Shown: positions 17,213 to 25,787 of the stretch, in pieces
Position numbering within the stretch: position 1 is the first letter of the stretch
Layout: each line of letters begins with the position of its first letter
Assembly: GCA_043820025.1 (NCBI GenBank)
Contig: JBDRED010000025.1
Coordinates: 1-56,621 of the forward strand
Direction: 5' to 3'
DNA: 56,621 nt
Source of the DNA: JBDRED01 sp043820025 [NCBI: Elusimicrobiota bacterium]
GTDB taxonomy: Bacteria > RUG730 > JBDRED01
Program-made: the position numbers and the translations under genes
The notes under the pieces: model-generated
Database searches by the model: none
What the model was told of the DNA's origin: nothing
Seen by the model: only the letters and a program-made list of their open reading frames with translations

Positions 17213-17986
17213 ATGATAATTCATAAAACAGCTTTAGTTCATCCTGACGCAGTGCTTGCTGACGATGTTGAGATAGGCCCTAATACAATTATTAGCGATA
17301 AAGCAAATATAGGGCCCGGTGTAAAAATTGGGGCTAATGTGATTGTTTCGGGCAGTGTTGAAATAGGCGACAAATGCCAAATTTTTACCGGAGCTGTTAT
17401 TGGCACAGAGCCGCAGGATCTAAAATATAAAGGTGAGGAAACAAGGGTTAGTATTGGAAAAAATACAACAATCAGAGAATATGTCACAATAAATAGGGGA
17501 ACAACGAGCACCGGCGAAACCAGGGTTGGCGATAATTGTCTTTTAATGGCATATGTGCATGTAGCTCATGACTGTATTGTCGGCAATAATGTTGTGCTCG
17601 CAAACTGCGCGACACTTGCCGGCCATGTTGTTGCTGAAGATAAATCAATAGTCGGCGGATTAAGCGCTGTTCATCAGTTTACACGTATAGGCACAATGTC
17701 AATAGTAGGCGGCGGATCGAGAGTTTCAAAGGATATTCCTCCGTTTTGTAAGGCTGCAGGCACGCCGATTCGTATGTTTGGTTTAAATACAGTCGGCCTT
17801 CAGAGAAGTAATTTCAGCTCTAGTGTCAGAGAACAGCTTAAACGAACTTATAAGACGATGTTTAGATCAAAGATGAATACTACGCAGGCAATCAAGTATC
17901 TTGAAAAAAATTCAGATTTATGTGATGAGGTAAAATATTTTATAGCTTTTATTAAGGAATCTGAGAGAGGAATATGTAAGGAGTAG
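17213..17986 (+). CDS. lpxA: UDP-N-acetylglucosamine (or UDP-GlcNAc3N) acyltransferase
   Basis: LpxA transfers a 3-hydroxyacyl chain from ACP to the sugar nucleotide, the first step of lipid A synthesis. The 257-residue product is a left-handed beta-helix of hexapeptide repeats with catalytic His119 and His116 (V-H-V-A-H-D), H-Q-F at 154-156, and Gly167 at the position of E. coli Gly173, the residue that lets long (about C14) chains fit. ATG at 17213 is preferred over the in-frame TTG at 17201 because GGGGGAAA lies between. The GnnA/GnnB-like genes downstream raise the possibility of an amino-sugar acceptor. Confidence 0.95.
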   Translation: MIIHKTALVHPDAVLADDVEIGPNTIISDKANIGPGVKIGANVIVSGSVEIGDKCQIFTGAVIGTEPQDLKYKGEETRVSIGKNTTIREYVTINRGTTSTGETRVGDNCLLMAYVHVAHDCIVGNNVVLANCATLAGHVVAEDKSIVGGLSAVHQFTRIGTMSIVGGGSRVSKDIPPFCKAAGTPIRMFGLNTVGLQRSNFSSSVREQLKRTYKTMFRSKMNTTQAIKYLEKNSDLCDEVKYFIAFIKESERGICKE

Positions 17987-17990
17987 TGAC

Positions 17991-18800
17991 TTGAATAATG
18001 AATTATTCGGCCTTATTGCAGGAAATGGCGATTTCCCTCTGGTATTCTTAAAAGAAGCTCATAGGCAAAACATTCCATGCGTTGTCATTGCGTTAAAGGG
18101 CGAGGCTGATCCCTCTATTGAATCATTATCATCATCTGTTTTTTGGGTTAATATTGGTCATTTGAATGAGTTAATTGGAATTTTAAAAACAGGTAATGTT
18201 ACAAAAGCAGTAATGTGCGGCCAGGTTGTGCATACAAGACTTTTTACTGAGGTTAAGCTTGATTGGAGAGCGATTAAGCTTTTAGGATACATAAAAGACA
18301 GAAAGACTGATTCAATACTTAGGGCTGTGGCAGATGAGCTTTCAAGCGAAGGTATTGAGCTGATATCATCCATTACACTGCTTGATAAATATGTTCCTAA
18401 TCAAAAAGGTCCCTTAACAAAAACCAAACCTTCAAAGAGTATTCTTCAAGATATAGAATTTGGAATGGATATAGCGAAAAAATTAGCAGGATTGGATATT
18501 GGCCAGACAGTTGTTGTTAAAGAACGAGTTGTTGTAGCAGTTGAATCATTGGAGGGCACTGATAAGTGTATACAGCGCGCTTATGAATTAGCAGGCGCAG
18601 GAATTGTGGTTGTAAAGGTTAACAAGCCCAACCAGGATTTGAGATTTGATGTGCCGGTTATTGGAGAGAGGACATTTACAACTCTGAAAAGCGTTAAGGC
18701 CGGCGCTATTGCTTTTGAATCAGGGAAGACACTTTTTCTCGACAGCGTCAGGTCTTTAGAGATTGCAGATGAAAGCAAAATAGTAGTTTATGGTATTTAA
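17991..18800 (+). CDS. lpxI: UDP-2,3-diacylglucosamine pyrophosphatase LpxI
   Basis: LpxI hydrolyses UDP-2,3-diacylglucosamine to lipid X by attack on the alpha-phosphate, and replaces LpxH in many diderms. The 269-residue product has the N-terminal G-L-I-A-G-N-G-D-F-P (4-13) and the C-terminal domain with V-V-V-K-E-R-V-V-V-A-V-E-S-L-E-G-T-D (about 173-190) and K-V-N-K-P-N-Q-D-L-R-F-D-V-P-V-I-G (about 205-221). The TTG start has AGGAG seven bases upstream. It lies 4 bp after lpxA. Confidence 0.92.
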   Translation: MNNELFGLIAGNGDFPLVFLKEAHRQNIPCVVIALKGEADPSIESLSSSVFWVNIGHLNELIGILKTGNVTKAVMCGQVVHTRLFTEVKLDWRAIKLLGYIKDRKTDSILRAVADELSSEGIELISSITLLDKYVPNQKGPLTKTKPSKSILQDIEFGMDIAKKLAGLDIGQTVVVKERVVVAVESLEGTDKCIQRAYELAGAGIVVVKVNKPNQDLRFDVPVIGERTFTTLKSVKAGAIAFESGKTLFLDSVRSLEIADESKIVVYGI

Positions 18801-18812
18801 AAGGAAAATAAT

Positions 18813-19904
18813 ATGAAACGTATAGGATTATCTTTGCCAATTATTTCAAATGACGAAAAAAAGGCAGTGCAGAAGGTATTAAACAGCGGGTTTTTAGCGA
18901 GCGGCAGTGATGTTGCTGAACTTGAAGAGGCATTTGCTCGTTATATAGGCACTCGTTACGCGATCGCTGTTTCTTCAGGCACTACAGCATTGCACGCAGC
19001 GCTTTTAGCGAATGGAATAGGGCATGGAGATAAGGTGATAACAACTCCATTTTCATTTATAGCCACAAGCAACTCAGTCTTATTTTGCGGAGCAAAGCCA
19101 ATTTTCTGCGATATTGATGAAAATACATTTAATCTTGATCCGGAAAAGGTTGAAGCATGTTTAAAAAAGACGAAAGGCGTTAAAGCAATTATCATTGTTC
19201 ATTTATACGGATTGTCGTGCGATATAGACAAATTCAGAAGAATTGCTAAAAAATACAATGTTTTATTGATTGAGGATTGCGCGCAGTCAGTTGGCGCGGC
19301 TTATAAATCAAAACTTACAGGCTCATTTGGCGATGCGGGATGTTTTAGTTTTTATGCTACAAAAAATATGATGACAGGCGAAGGCGGCATAATAACAACA
19401 AATAGTAAAAAGGTAAATGATTTATGCAGAAGCCTGATAAATCACGGCAGAAGCGCAAGGTTTGAGCATAATATTTTAGGGTTTAACTTTAGAATGACAA
19501 ATATAGCGGCTGCGTTAGGTAATGTTCAACTAAAGAAGATAGATAGTTTTAATAATGCAAGAATTAAAAACGCGGCTGAATACGATAAAATTTTAAGCGC
19601 AATTCCTTGGATTATTACGCCGGCTGTTCCAAAAGGATATAAACATGTTTATCATCAATATACGATTAAGGTGCCAAAAAGCAGAAGGGACGGCCTGATT
19701 AAATATTTGAATGAAAAGGGGATAGATGCAGCTCCAATTTATCCAATCTGTATACCGGAACAGCCATTGTATATTAAAAAAGGGTATAAGGCTTTAAAAA
19801 TAGCCCATGGAATGAGTAAAAGCGTGGTCTGTTTACCTGCGCATCCTAAGGTTACATTAAAGGATGTCAGGTATATTTGCGAATGTATTAAAACATTTAA
19901 ATAA
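18813..19904 (+). CDS. DegT/DnrJ/EryC1 sugar aminotransferase, possible GnnB
   Basis: This PLP-dependent enzyme aminates a keto-sugar nucleotide. The 363-residue product has S-S-G-T-T-A-L-H-A-A-L (about 53-63), I-E-D-C-A-Q-S-V-G-A (about 153) and the PLP lysine in Y-A-T-K-N-M-M-T-G-E-G-G (Lys184). It sits between lpxI and a Gfo/Idh dehydrogenase, the pair needed to make UDP-GlcNAc3N as GnnB and GnnA do in Acidithiobacillus and Leptospira. An O-antigen amino-sugar role is the main alternative. AAAGGAAA precedes the ATG. Confidence 0.85.
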   Translation: MKRIGLSLPIISNDEKKAVQKVLNSGFLASGSDVAELEEAFARYIGTRYAIAVSSGTTALHAALLANGIGHGDKVITTPFSFIATSNSVLFCGAKPIFCDIDENTFNLDPEKVEACLKKTKGVKAIIIVHLYGLSCDIDKFRRIAKKYNVLLIEDCAQSVGAAYKSKLTGSFGDAGCFSFYATKNMMTGEGGIITTNSKKVNDLCRSLINHGRSARFEHNILGFNFRMTNIAAALGNVQLKKIDSFNNARIKNAAEYDKILSAIPWIITPAVPKGYKHVYHQYTIKVPKSRRDGLIKYLNEKGIDAAPIYPICIPEQPLYIKKGYKALKIAHGMSKSVVCLPAHPKVTLKDVRYICECIKTFK

Positions 19905-19959
19905 AGAAATTAGACTATTTTGTGTAATTAAAAATTATAAATAATGATTTGGAGAAAGC

Positions 19960-20898
19960 ATGTCAAACATTAGAGCGGCTGTTATAGGCGTTGGTAAACT
20001 TGGTTTTCATCACGCTAGAATATATGCAGGCATGAAAGGGGTAGATCTTGTAGGTGTTGTTGATAGTGATGATAAAAAAGGTAAACAAACAGCAATTAAA
20101 TTTAATACTAATTATTATGCTGATTATAGAGATTTGATTGGTAAGGTAGACGCGGTAAACATAGTAGTCCCAACTTTGCTCCATTATGAAGCCGCATCAT
20201 TTTTTCTAAAGAACAAGATACATTGTTTAGTGGAAAAACCAATTACAACGGATCTCAAGGAAGCGCAGGAGTTAGCTGATATTGCCGGCGCTAATGGTGT
20301 TGTTTTACAGGTCGGGCATATTGAAAGGTTCAACCCTGCTGTTCTTGAAGCTCAAAAATATATTAAAGCCCCAAAGTTTATTGAAGTTAATAGGCTGGGG
20401 CCTTATGATCCGCGCGTTTCGCAGGTTGGAGTAGTTCTAGACCTAATGATACATGATTTAGACATACTTCTTTTTTTAACAGGTTCAAAGGTTAAAAGTA
20501 TTGACGCGGTTGGAACAAAGCTATTTTCAAACTTTGAGGATATTGCGAATGTAAGATTAAAATTTGAAAATAATTGCGTAGCAAATGTGTCAGCAAGCAG
20601 GGTTTCTATCAAGAAAACGCGTAAGATTCGCATTTTTCAGGATGATTCATATATCTCATTAAATTATCAGAAGCAGACTTTGGTTATATACAAAAAAAAG
20701 AAGGAAAAGGTTGATTCTTTTAAGGATATACAAATGCTAAAGCCAAGAATCAAAAAAAATGAACCGCTTCTTTTGGAAATTGAAGATTTCATAAGATGCG
20801 TAAAAGGTCAAATTGCGCCTGTTGTCAGTGGTATACATGCGATGAATGCTTTGGAGCTTGCGCTGGAAATCGGAAAAGAGATTGAATCTAATTATTAA
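19960..20898 (+). CDS. Gfo/Idh/MocA oxidoreductase, possible GnnA
   Basis: The 312-residue product has an N-terminal Rossmann motif G-V-G-K-L-G (9-14), the E-K-P motif (about 92-94), G-H-I-E-R-F-N-P-A-V (about 120-129) and the D-L-M-I-H-D-L-D-I-L (about 161-170) active-site helix with its His. It would oxidise C3 of a UDP-sugar using NAD. The length matches GnnA-type enzymes. Its position after the DegT aminotransferase and lpxA/lpxI supports a lipid A role, by inference. TTGGAGAAAG gives a good ribosome-binding site. Confidence 0.85.
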   Translation: MSNIRAAVIGVGKLGFHHARIYAGMKGVDLVGVVDSDDKKGKQTAIKFNTNYYADYRDLIGKVDAVNIVVPTLLHYEAASFFLKNKIHCLVEKPITTDLKEAQELADIAGANGVVLQVGHIERFNPAVLEAQKYIKAPKFIEVNRLGPYDPRVSQVGVVLDLMIHDLDILLFLTGSKVKSIDAVGTKLFSNFEDIANVRLKFENNCVANVSASRVSIKKTRKIRIFQDDSYISLNYQKQTLVIYKKKKEKVDSFKDIQMLKPRIKKNEPLLLEIEDFIRCVKGQIAPVVSGIHAMNALELALEIGKEIESNY

Positions 20899-20901
20899 AT
20901 C

Positions 20902-21303
20902 ATGAAACAATTCAAAATACTTATTTTATTTTATCTAATTTTATTAGCCGGTTGTTCGCCGCTTGAGATGTATAGGCTTGCGGCAGGCAATTCAATAACA
21001 TATCTTGAAAGGTGCGATAATGTTTATTCGGGAGAGTATAATAGAAAACAAAAAATGTGTTTTAACAGGGTAATTAATCTATTTTTTGATCTGGACATAG
21101 ATGTTTTTAATAAAAAAAAGTATGAACACATCGGCGCCAGAGGATTTAACAAAAAATACGCGAATAGTATAGACACAACAGATGTTGGAATTTTTTTTGA
21201 AGAACTGGACACAGAAAGAACCAGAGTTAAAGTTGTTTCAAATAATTATGACCTTGCGCAATACGCCTTTCAAATAATCAATGAAGAGATGAAAAGAGAA
21301 TAA
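20902..21303 (+). CDS. Small lipoprotein of unknown function
   Basis: The 133-residue product has a lipoprotein signal (residues 1-18, lipobox L-L-A-G-C). The rest is charged with two further Cys and no family I recognise. It starts 4 bp after the Gfo/Idh stop, so it is part of the lpxA operon and may act in the outer membrane. Its 3' end converges on the L,D-transpeptidase gene. Confidence 0.75.
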   Translation: MKQFKILILFYLILLAGCSPLEMYRLAAGNSITYLERCDNVYSGEYNRKQKMCFNRVINLFFDLDIDVFNKKKYEHIGARGFNKKYANSIDTTDVGIFFEELDTERTRVKVVSNNYDLAQYAFQIINEEMKRE

Positions 21304-21335
21304 GGTTTCGAAAACCGCTGACACTAGAGCTATTC

Positions 21336-21899
21336 TTATTCCCTAATCTCTACTATTGTGTATTCCGGAACTGTTTCAAATAATTCAATAATATCTTGAT
21401 TTTTCATGCGAATACAGCCATGCGACGCAGGTTTGCCTATAAGCCCTTCTTCATTGGTTCCGTGAATATAGATGCTGCGATTTTTGCTGTCAATATTTTC
21501 GCCCAAATTTTTGTTCTGTTCTAAGCCTGCGAGCCGGAGTATTCTTGTTGTTACAAAATCATCTTTCAAATCAGTGTTGTCTGTAAATATCTCCGCTATT
21601 TGACCTGTATTTTCTCTATTAATAAATATCGAGCCGAGAGGAGCATTCGCGCCTATTTTTTTACATATATAATGCAGTCCAAGAGGTGTTCTATTAGAGC
21701 CGGCATTACTGCCTGAGCCATACATCGAACTTGATATAGGATAGGATTTTAATAAAGATGAGTTTTTGTATATATAAAGTGTTTGATTTGAAATTTTTAC
21801 AGACAGTAGATAAGTATCCGGTACATTATTATTATCAACAAATGCGCTAACAAAAAATATTAATAGAAGCATGCCTGTAAAGAAGCGTAATATTCGCAT
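21336..21899 (-). CDS. L,D-transpeptidase (YkuD domain)
   Basis: This family forms 3-3 peptidoglycan cross-links or attaches lipoproteins to the wall. The 187-residue product has a signal/anchor segment (1-21) and the YkuD catalytic motif H-G-T-N (His146) then S-H-G-C-I-R-M (His160, Cys162). The ATG at 21899 is chosen because AAAAGGATG lies just upstream; an ATG at 21926 is possible but lacks such a site and would put charges before the signal. It is transcribed divergently from the 22101 gene. Confidence 0.9.
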   Translation of the reverse strand: MRILRFFTGMLLLIFFVSAFVDNNNVPDTYLLSVKISNQTLYIYKNSSLLKSYPISSSMYGSGSNAGSNRTPLGLHYICKKIGANAPLGSIFINRENTGQIAEIFTDNTDLKDDFVTTRILRLAGLEQNKNLGENIDSKNRSIYIHGTNEEGLIGKPASHGCIRMKNQDIIELFETVPEYTIVEIRE

Positions 21900-21928
21900 A
21901 ATACATCCTTTTCTAAAGTTTGACATAT

Positions 21929-21957
21929 ATTCTAAATATTTATTGCCTATTCCTCAA
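21929..21957 (-). promoter_or_regulatory. Sigma-70 promoter for the L,D-transpeptidase
   Basis: On the minus strand TTGAGG (21957-21952) and TAGAAT (21934-21929) are separated by 17 bp, about 30 bp upstream of the chosen start. Confidence 0.5.
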
Positions 21958-22043
21958 GAAAAATAAAATTATTAATAAAAATGCCTGATTATAATAGGCT
22001 TTTGGTTGCCTGAAAAAATGTAAAATTGTATAATTATGCTTAA

Positions 22044-22072
22044 ATGACAATAATATATTAATATGCTATAAT
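22044..22072 (+). promoter_or_regulatory. Sigma-70 promoter with extended -10 for the 22101 gene
   Basis: ATGACA (22044-22049), a 17-bp spacer and a perfect TATAAT (22067-22072) preceded by TGC lie 28 bp upstream of the TTG start. This is one of the best promoter matches in the window. Confidence 0.65.
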
Positions 22073-22100
22073 TATAAAATTTTAATAAAGGAGCGTCAAA

Positions 22101-23216
22101 TTGAGGTTTTTTTTAAAGGTATTTTTAAGCATGGCTTTTATGTTTACCGCAAACAGCTACATATATCCGCTAATTACAGATAATGCAAAGATGGAAGCTG
22201 AGTTTATTGAATTTGAAACCGCTAAAGAGGAAGATTTACAGCCTGCCAAGATGCTTTTAAATCTTCCTAGAGAAATATTTTCCGAAACATTTATTAATCC
22301 TGCGCTGGAACCGGGTATTAATGAAAGTTTACCTGTCATTTCTATAGATTCAGAGTATTCTAAACTGAACATAAAGTTAATGGAAGATGAAAGCTGGCGC
22401 GCAGAATTAGATAGTTTAAAAAAATGGGTGCAAAAGGAAAAGAAGAGATCCTATAGCAAAATGCTCAAAAAAATCGAAGTATACGAAGAATCGTTTAATA
22501 TGCGTAAAATCAAACTCACCGACTATATTTCAAAAATAAAATATATTATTGATAAAACCCGGCAAAAAATAACAGCGCTCACAATCGATCCTATTGATTA
22601 TCCAAACCTGACTTTATACTTAGAGAATCGCGCTTTGCAGATTTATCTTAGCAGAGACAAAATAATTAAGGAAAGCATGGATTTTACTAACCGGATAAGG
22701 GGCTATGGATCGCCTGAAGAACAGAATCTTTTAAAAGATTTGCTTTGGAAACAAAAATCTGTGCCGTATTATAGCGCCTTAAAATCTATTTTTGAACAAA
22801 AGGATTCTAGAATACAAAGGCAATACAAAAATCTTGCGTTATATTTTAGATATTTAGAAAAATCTGAGAAGGTTAACGAGATAGAGCTTTTAGAAGAGAC
22901 TGCGAGGTATGTTTACAAAATTAAAGATGAAATTGCTGAAACACAGAGAGAAAAGGACATAATTTTTGTTGATAGATATGTAACTACTGTAGATATGTAT
23001 ATGGCAAGTCTAGTAAGCGAAACGCTTTTTGTGGAGTTTCAAGAGAACAGAGATAGGATGTTTGAGATTGTTGACTCATATTATAATGACGCTGATACTG
23101 AAAAAATAAAGGAAAGCTTAGGTATTATGGATGCTCTTTACAGGCTGACTCAAAAGAAAAGCGATCTGCTTTTTTATAATATCATCAAAGAAAAAAAACA
23201 GCCGCAAAAAAAATAA
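22101..23216 (+). CDS. Unknown exported helical protein
   Basis: I do not recognise this 371-residue protein. It starts with TTG, supported by AAAGGAGCG upstream. A signal peptide covers about residues 1-21 (F-F-L-K-V-F-L-S-M-A-F-M-F). The remainder is strongly helical and charged, with no Cys and many Lys/Glu pairs, suggesting a long periplasmic coiled-coil or repeat-helix protein. It has its own strong promoter and its stop overlaps the first possible start of the following HAD gene by one base. Confidence 0.75.
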   Translation: MRFFLKVFLSMAFMFTANSYIYPLITDNAKMEAEFIEFETAKEEDLQPAKMLLNLPREIFSETFINPALEPGINESLPVISIDSEYSKLNIKLMEDESWRAELDSLKKWVQKEKKRSYSKMLKKIEVYEESFNMRKIKLTDYISKIKYIIDKTRQKITALTIDPIDYPNLTLYLENRALQIYLSRDKIIKESMDFTNRIRGYGSPEEQNLLKDLLWKQKSVPYYSALKSIFEQKDSRIQRQYKNLALYFRYLEKSEKVNEIELLEETARYVYKIKDEIAETQREKDIIFVDRYVTTVDMYMASLVSETLFVEFQENRDRMFEIVDSYYNDADTEKIKESLGIMDALYRLTQKKSDLLFYNIIKEKKQPQKK

Positions 23217-24058
23217 TGCAGGAAAATTATATGCTAAGGAAAATGGTTATAACTGATCTGGATGGAACTCTCATAGGGCCGGACAATAAAATAAGTAGAA
23301 CGGATCTAGAAACATTAGCGGCATTAAGAGCCGAGGGCATAATCTGCGCAGCTGCGACAGGAAGGTCTTTGCATTATGTTAATAAGGTTGTTACTAATGA
23401 TATTCCGTTAGATTATTGTATTTTCTCAACCGGCGGAGGAATTATTGATTGGCCAACTAAAGAAATTCTTGTTTCTCACAGATTAAACTCATCAGAGATT
23501 TATGAGTCATTTCAAGTTTTATCCGAGTATAAATTGGATTTTATGATACATAATCCTATCCCGGATAATCATTATTTTCACTATTTTAAAAATAGCGTAA
23601 ACAATAAGGATTTTGATACGCGGGTTCATAGAAACAGCGAGTTTAAAAAAGAATTAGATGCCGGTAATATTCCTAAAAACGCGGCTCAGCTTATTGCGAT
23701 ACATTCTTCGCCGGGTTCTAGAGAGATATATTATGAAATTAAAAAACAACTACCGCGTTTAAATGTTATAATGACAACATCGCCGTTGGATGGATTTTCT
23801 ATATGGATAGAGATATTTCCTAAAGCGGTTTCAAAGAGCTGCGCTGCTATGTGGCTGGCAAAAAAGTGTAATGTTTCAGAAGATAATATTATGGCTGTTG
23901 GCAATGATTATAATGACGAAGATTTGTTAGTTTGGGCTAAAAAAAGTTTTGTTGTGGATAACGCGCCATTAGATTTAAAAGAAAAATTTAATGTAGTCAA
24001 AGGCTTTGATGATTCCGGATTTAGTGACGCGGTTAATAAATGGAAAAAGGGACAGTAG
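23216..24058 (+). CDS. HAD-IIB (Cof-type) phosphatase
   Basis: The 280-residue product has D-L-D-G-T-L-I (motif I, about 15-21), a C2-type cap domain in the middle and G-N-D-Y-N-D-E-D-L-L (motif IV, about 228-237). The family hydrolyses sugar phosphates or related metabolites; the substrate is not predictable by eye. ATG at 23216 overlaps the previous stop; ATG at 23231, with AGGAAA upstream, is the likely alternative start. It ends in a strong bidirectional terminator. Confidence 0.85.
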   Translation: MQENYMLRKMVITDLDGTLIGPDNKISRTDLETLAALRAEGIICAAATGRSLHYVNKVVTNDIPLDYCIFSTGGGIIDWPTKEILVSHRLNSSEIYESFQVLSEYKLDFMIHNPIPDNHYFHYFKNSVNNKDFDTRVHRNSEFKKELDAGNIPKNAAQLIAIHSSPGSREIYYEIKKQLPRLNVIMTTSPLDGFSIWIEIFPKAVSKSCAAMWLAKKCNVSEDNIMAVGNDYNDEDLLVWAKKSFVVDNAPLDLKEKFNVVKGFDDSGFSDAVNKWKKGQ

Positions 24059-24097
24059 TTAATTTTCTAAAATAAATTAAATACTGTCCCTTTTTTT
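24044..24097. terminator. Bidirectional Rho-independent terminator
   Basis: AAAAAGGGACAGTA (24044-24057) pairs with TACTGTCCCTTTTT (24082-24095), and the inner GTTAATTT/AAATTAAA arms extend the stem with one mismatch. A/T runs on both sides make it work for the HAD gene (plus) and the ferredoxin (minus). It begins inside the last codons of the HAD gene. Confidence 0.9.
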
Positions 24098-24099
24098 AA

Positions 24100-24387
<288 letters not shown>

Positions 24388-24403
24388 TTAAATTCATTCT
24401 ATT

Positions 24404-24514
24404 AAGCTGAGTAAAGAAAATATTCGCGGGATGTTGAAAATTCGAGCGGCCATGGTCTCCCGACTTTAGGCGGGGATTTCAAGCGGTCCTGAGAATATTA
24501 TCTCTACTCAGTTT
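24404..24514. other. Structured element with 22-bp inverted-repeat ends (candidate ncRNA or small mobile element)
   Basis: The 24271-24578 gap has no gene but contains a long inverted repeat: 24404-24425 pairs with 24493-24514 over 22 positions with two mismatches (A/C, A/A) and one G-T. Inside, TTGAAA (24434-24439) pairs with TTTCAA, and TCCCG...CGGGGA (about 24458-24476) forms a hairpin. It begins about 75 bp past the ferredoxin promoter and ends 30 bp before the acylphosphatase promoter. I do not recognise a known RNA family, and no clear target-site duplication flanks it. Confidence 0.5.
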
Positions 24515-24543
24515 GGTTATGTTTCCGGAGTTTTTATTCTATA

Positions 24544-24572
24544 TTGACCATTAGTTATAAATTTTGTATTAT
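24544..24572 (+). promoter_or_regulatory. Promoter immediately upstream of the acylphosphatase start
   Basis: TTGACC (24544-24549), a 17-bp spacer and TATTAT (24567-24572) place the transcription start at about 24578-24580, which is the ATG itself. No ribosome-binding site is visible, so the mRNA may be leaderless. Confidence 0.6.
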
Positions 24573-24578
24573 TTTATA

Positions 24579-24854
24579 ATGATAGAACGTGTTGAGTTAA
24601 AAATATCAGGAATGGTACAGGGTGTTTGTTATAGGTATTTTGCTATTGATAAGGCAAAGCCTCTAGGCATTAAAGGGTATGTAAGAAACTCAAGCGACGG
24701 CGCAGTATATATTGTAGCTGAAGCGGACACAAAAGTCTTGAAAGACTTTATTAAAATCTTAAAAAAAGGACCGTATCCGGCTCGTGTTGACAATGTCCAA
24801 GAGAATTGGCAGTCAGCGCTAAATGAGTTTAGCTCATTTGAGATACGTTATTAA
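24579..24854 (+). CDS. acyP: Acylphosphatase
   Basis: This small enzyme hydrolyses acyl phosphates. The 91-residue product has G-M-V-Q-G-V-C-Y-R-Y-F, with the phosphate-binding loop and catalytic Arg, then G-Y-V-R-N-S-S-D-G-A-V with the catalytic Asn. Length is typical. The ATG at 24579 is chosen because an in-frame TTG at 24564 overlaps the promoter spacer. The sigma factor gene follows after 6 bp. Confidence 0.93.
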   Translation: MIERVELKISGMVQGVCYRYFAIDKAKPLGIKGYVRNSSDGAVYIVAEADTKVLKDFIKILKKGPYPARVDNVQENWQSALNEFSSFEIRY

Positions 24855-24860
24855 AAAATT

Positions 24861-25694
24861 ATGAAATACTCTCGAGAACATGTTAGTCTCTATTTTCGGC
24901 ATCTTGAAAAAATTCCAACCATCTCTCCGGATGAGTTTAAAATGCTTTATAAACGGATTAGAAAAGGTGACGAAAAGGCTACGAAAAGATTAGTTGAAGG
25001 AAATTTGAGGCTGGTCGTTTCTATTGCAGCTAAGTATCAGTATATGGGACTTTCTTTCCTTGACCTGATTGAAGAAGGCAATATGGGGCTTATGAAAGCG
25101 GTTGACCATTACAGGCTTCAGAAAGGTTCAGGATTTAGCACATATGCAACATGGTGGATAAAGCAGTCAATAAGAAGATCTATTGATAACCAGGCAAAAA
25201 CTATTAGAATACCGAGCTATGCTTTAGAAAACATAAAGAAATGGGTAAAAAACTGCGAGCGCGTGCAGGCAAAACTCGGGCATAATCCAACTATCACTGA
25301 AGTCGCGGCTAATATGAATTTGTCGAGCAAAGAAATAAAAAATCTTATTTACGCTACAGAGGTAATGAAAGGTGAAACCTCTCTTGATCAGATGATTACT
25401 GACGATGAAAACTTGAGCATGGGGGACGTTGTAGCAGACAAAAATAAAGACGCAAGCCCCGAGCAGGTTTTCATGCTCTTGAAACAAAAAGAAGGGCTTG
25501 AAGAGCTGTTGACTATGCTCAATGAAAAGGAAAAAAGAATCATTAGCGAGAGATTTGGTCTTTCAGGCGGAGAGATCATGACGCTTAAGGAACTTGGCGA
25601 AGAATTAGGCGTTTCTCGCGAAAGAGTAAGGCAGATTGAGGAAACAGCGATAAATAAGATGAGAATTTTTGCTAAACAAAAGAATATATTATAA
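24861..25694 (+). CDS. RNA polymerase sigma-70 factor (short RpoD/RpoS-like)
   Basis: The 277-residue product has region 1.2 (Y-F-R-H-L-E-K-I-P), region 2 (L-V-V-S-I-A-A-K-Y, D-L-I-E-E-G-N-M-G-L-M-K-A, F-S-T-Y-A-T-W-W-I-K-Q-S-I-R-R), region 3 and region 4.2 (L-K-E-L-G-E-E-L-G-V-S-R-E-R-V-R-Q-I-E). Region 1.1 and the long non-conserved insert of housekeeping RpoD are missing, so it could be a group 2 (stationary-phase-like) factor or a compact primary sigma. Its regions 2.4 and 4.2 fit the TTGACA/TATAAT promoters seen throughout the window. Confidence 0.92.
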   Translation: MKYSREHVSLYFRHLEKIPTISPDEFKMLYKRIRKGDEKATKRLVEGNLRLVVSIAAKYQYMGLSFLDLIEEGNMGLMKAVDHYRLQKGSGFSTYATWWIKQSIRRSIDNQAKTIRIPSYALENIKKWVKNCERVQAKLGHNPTITEVAANMNLSSKEIKNLIYATEVMKGETSLDQMITDDENLSMGDVVADKNKDASPEQVFMLLKQKEGLEELLTMLNEKEKRIISERFGLSGGEIMTLKELGEELGVSRERVRQIEETAINKMRIFAKQKNIL

Positions 25695-25714
25695 ATACAG
25701 AAAACATAAAACTC

Positions 25715-25761
25715 TGTCATTGCGAGGCCGGCTGCTGTGTGCAGTGGCAACGAAAATTGCC
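25715..25761. repeat. REP-like palindromic element
   Basis: The sequence begins TGTCATTGCGAGG and carries two small hairpins: CTGC-tgtgt-GCAG and GGCAA-cgaaaa-TTGCC (25746-25761). It resembles the widespread intergenic element with consensus ends TGTCATTGCGAG and GGCAACGAAGCAATC, here degraded. It lies between the sigma factor gene and apt. Confidence 0.55.
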
Positions 25762-25787
25762 GCGTATTAAACTTATTTGGAGGAGAA

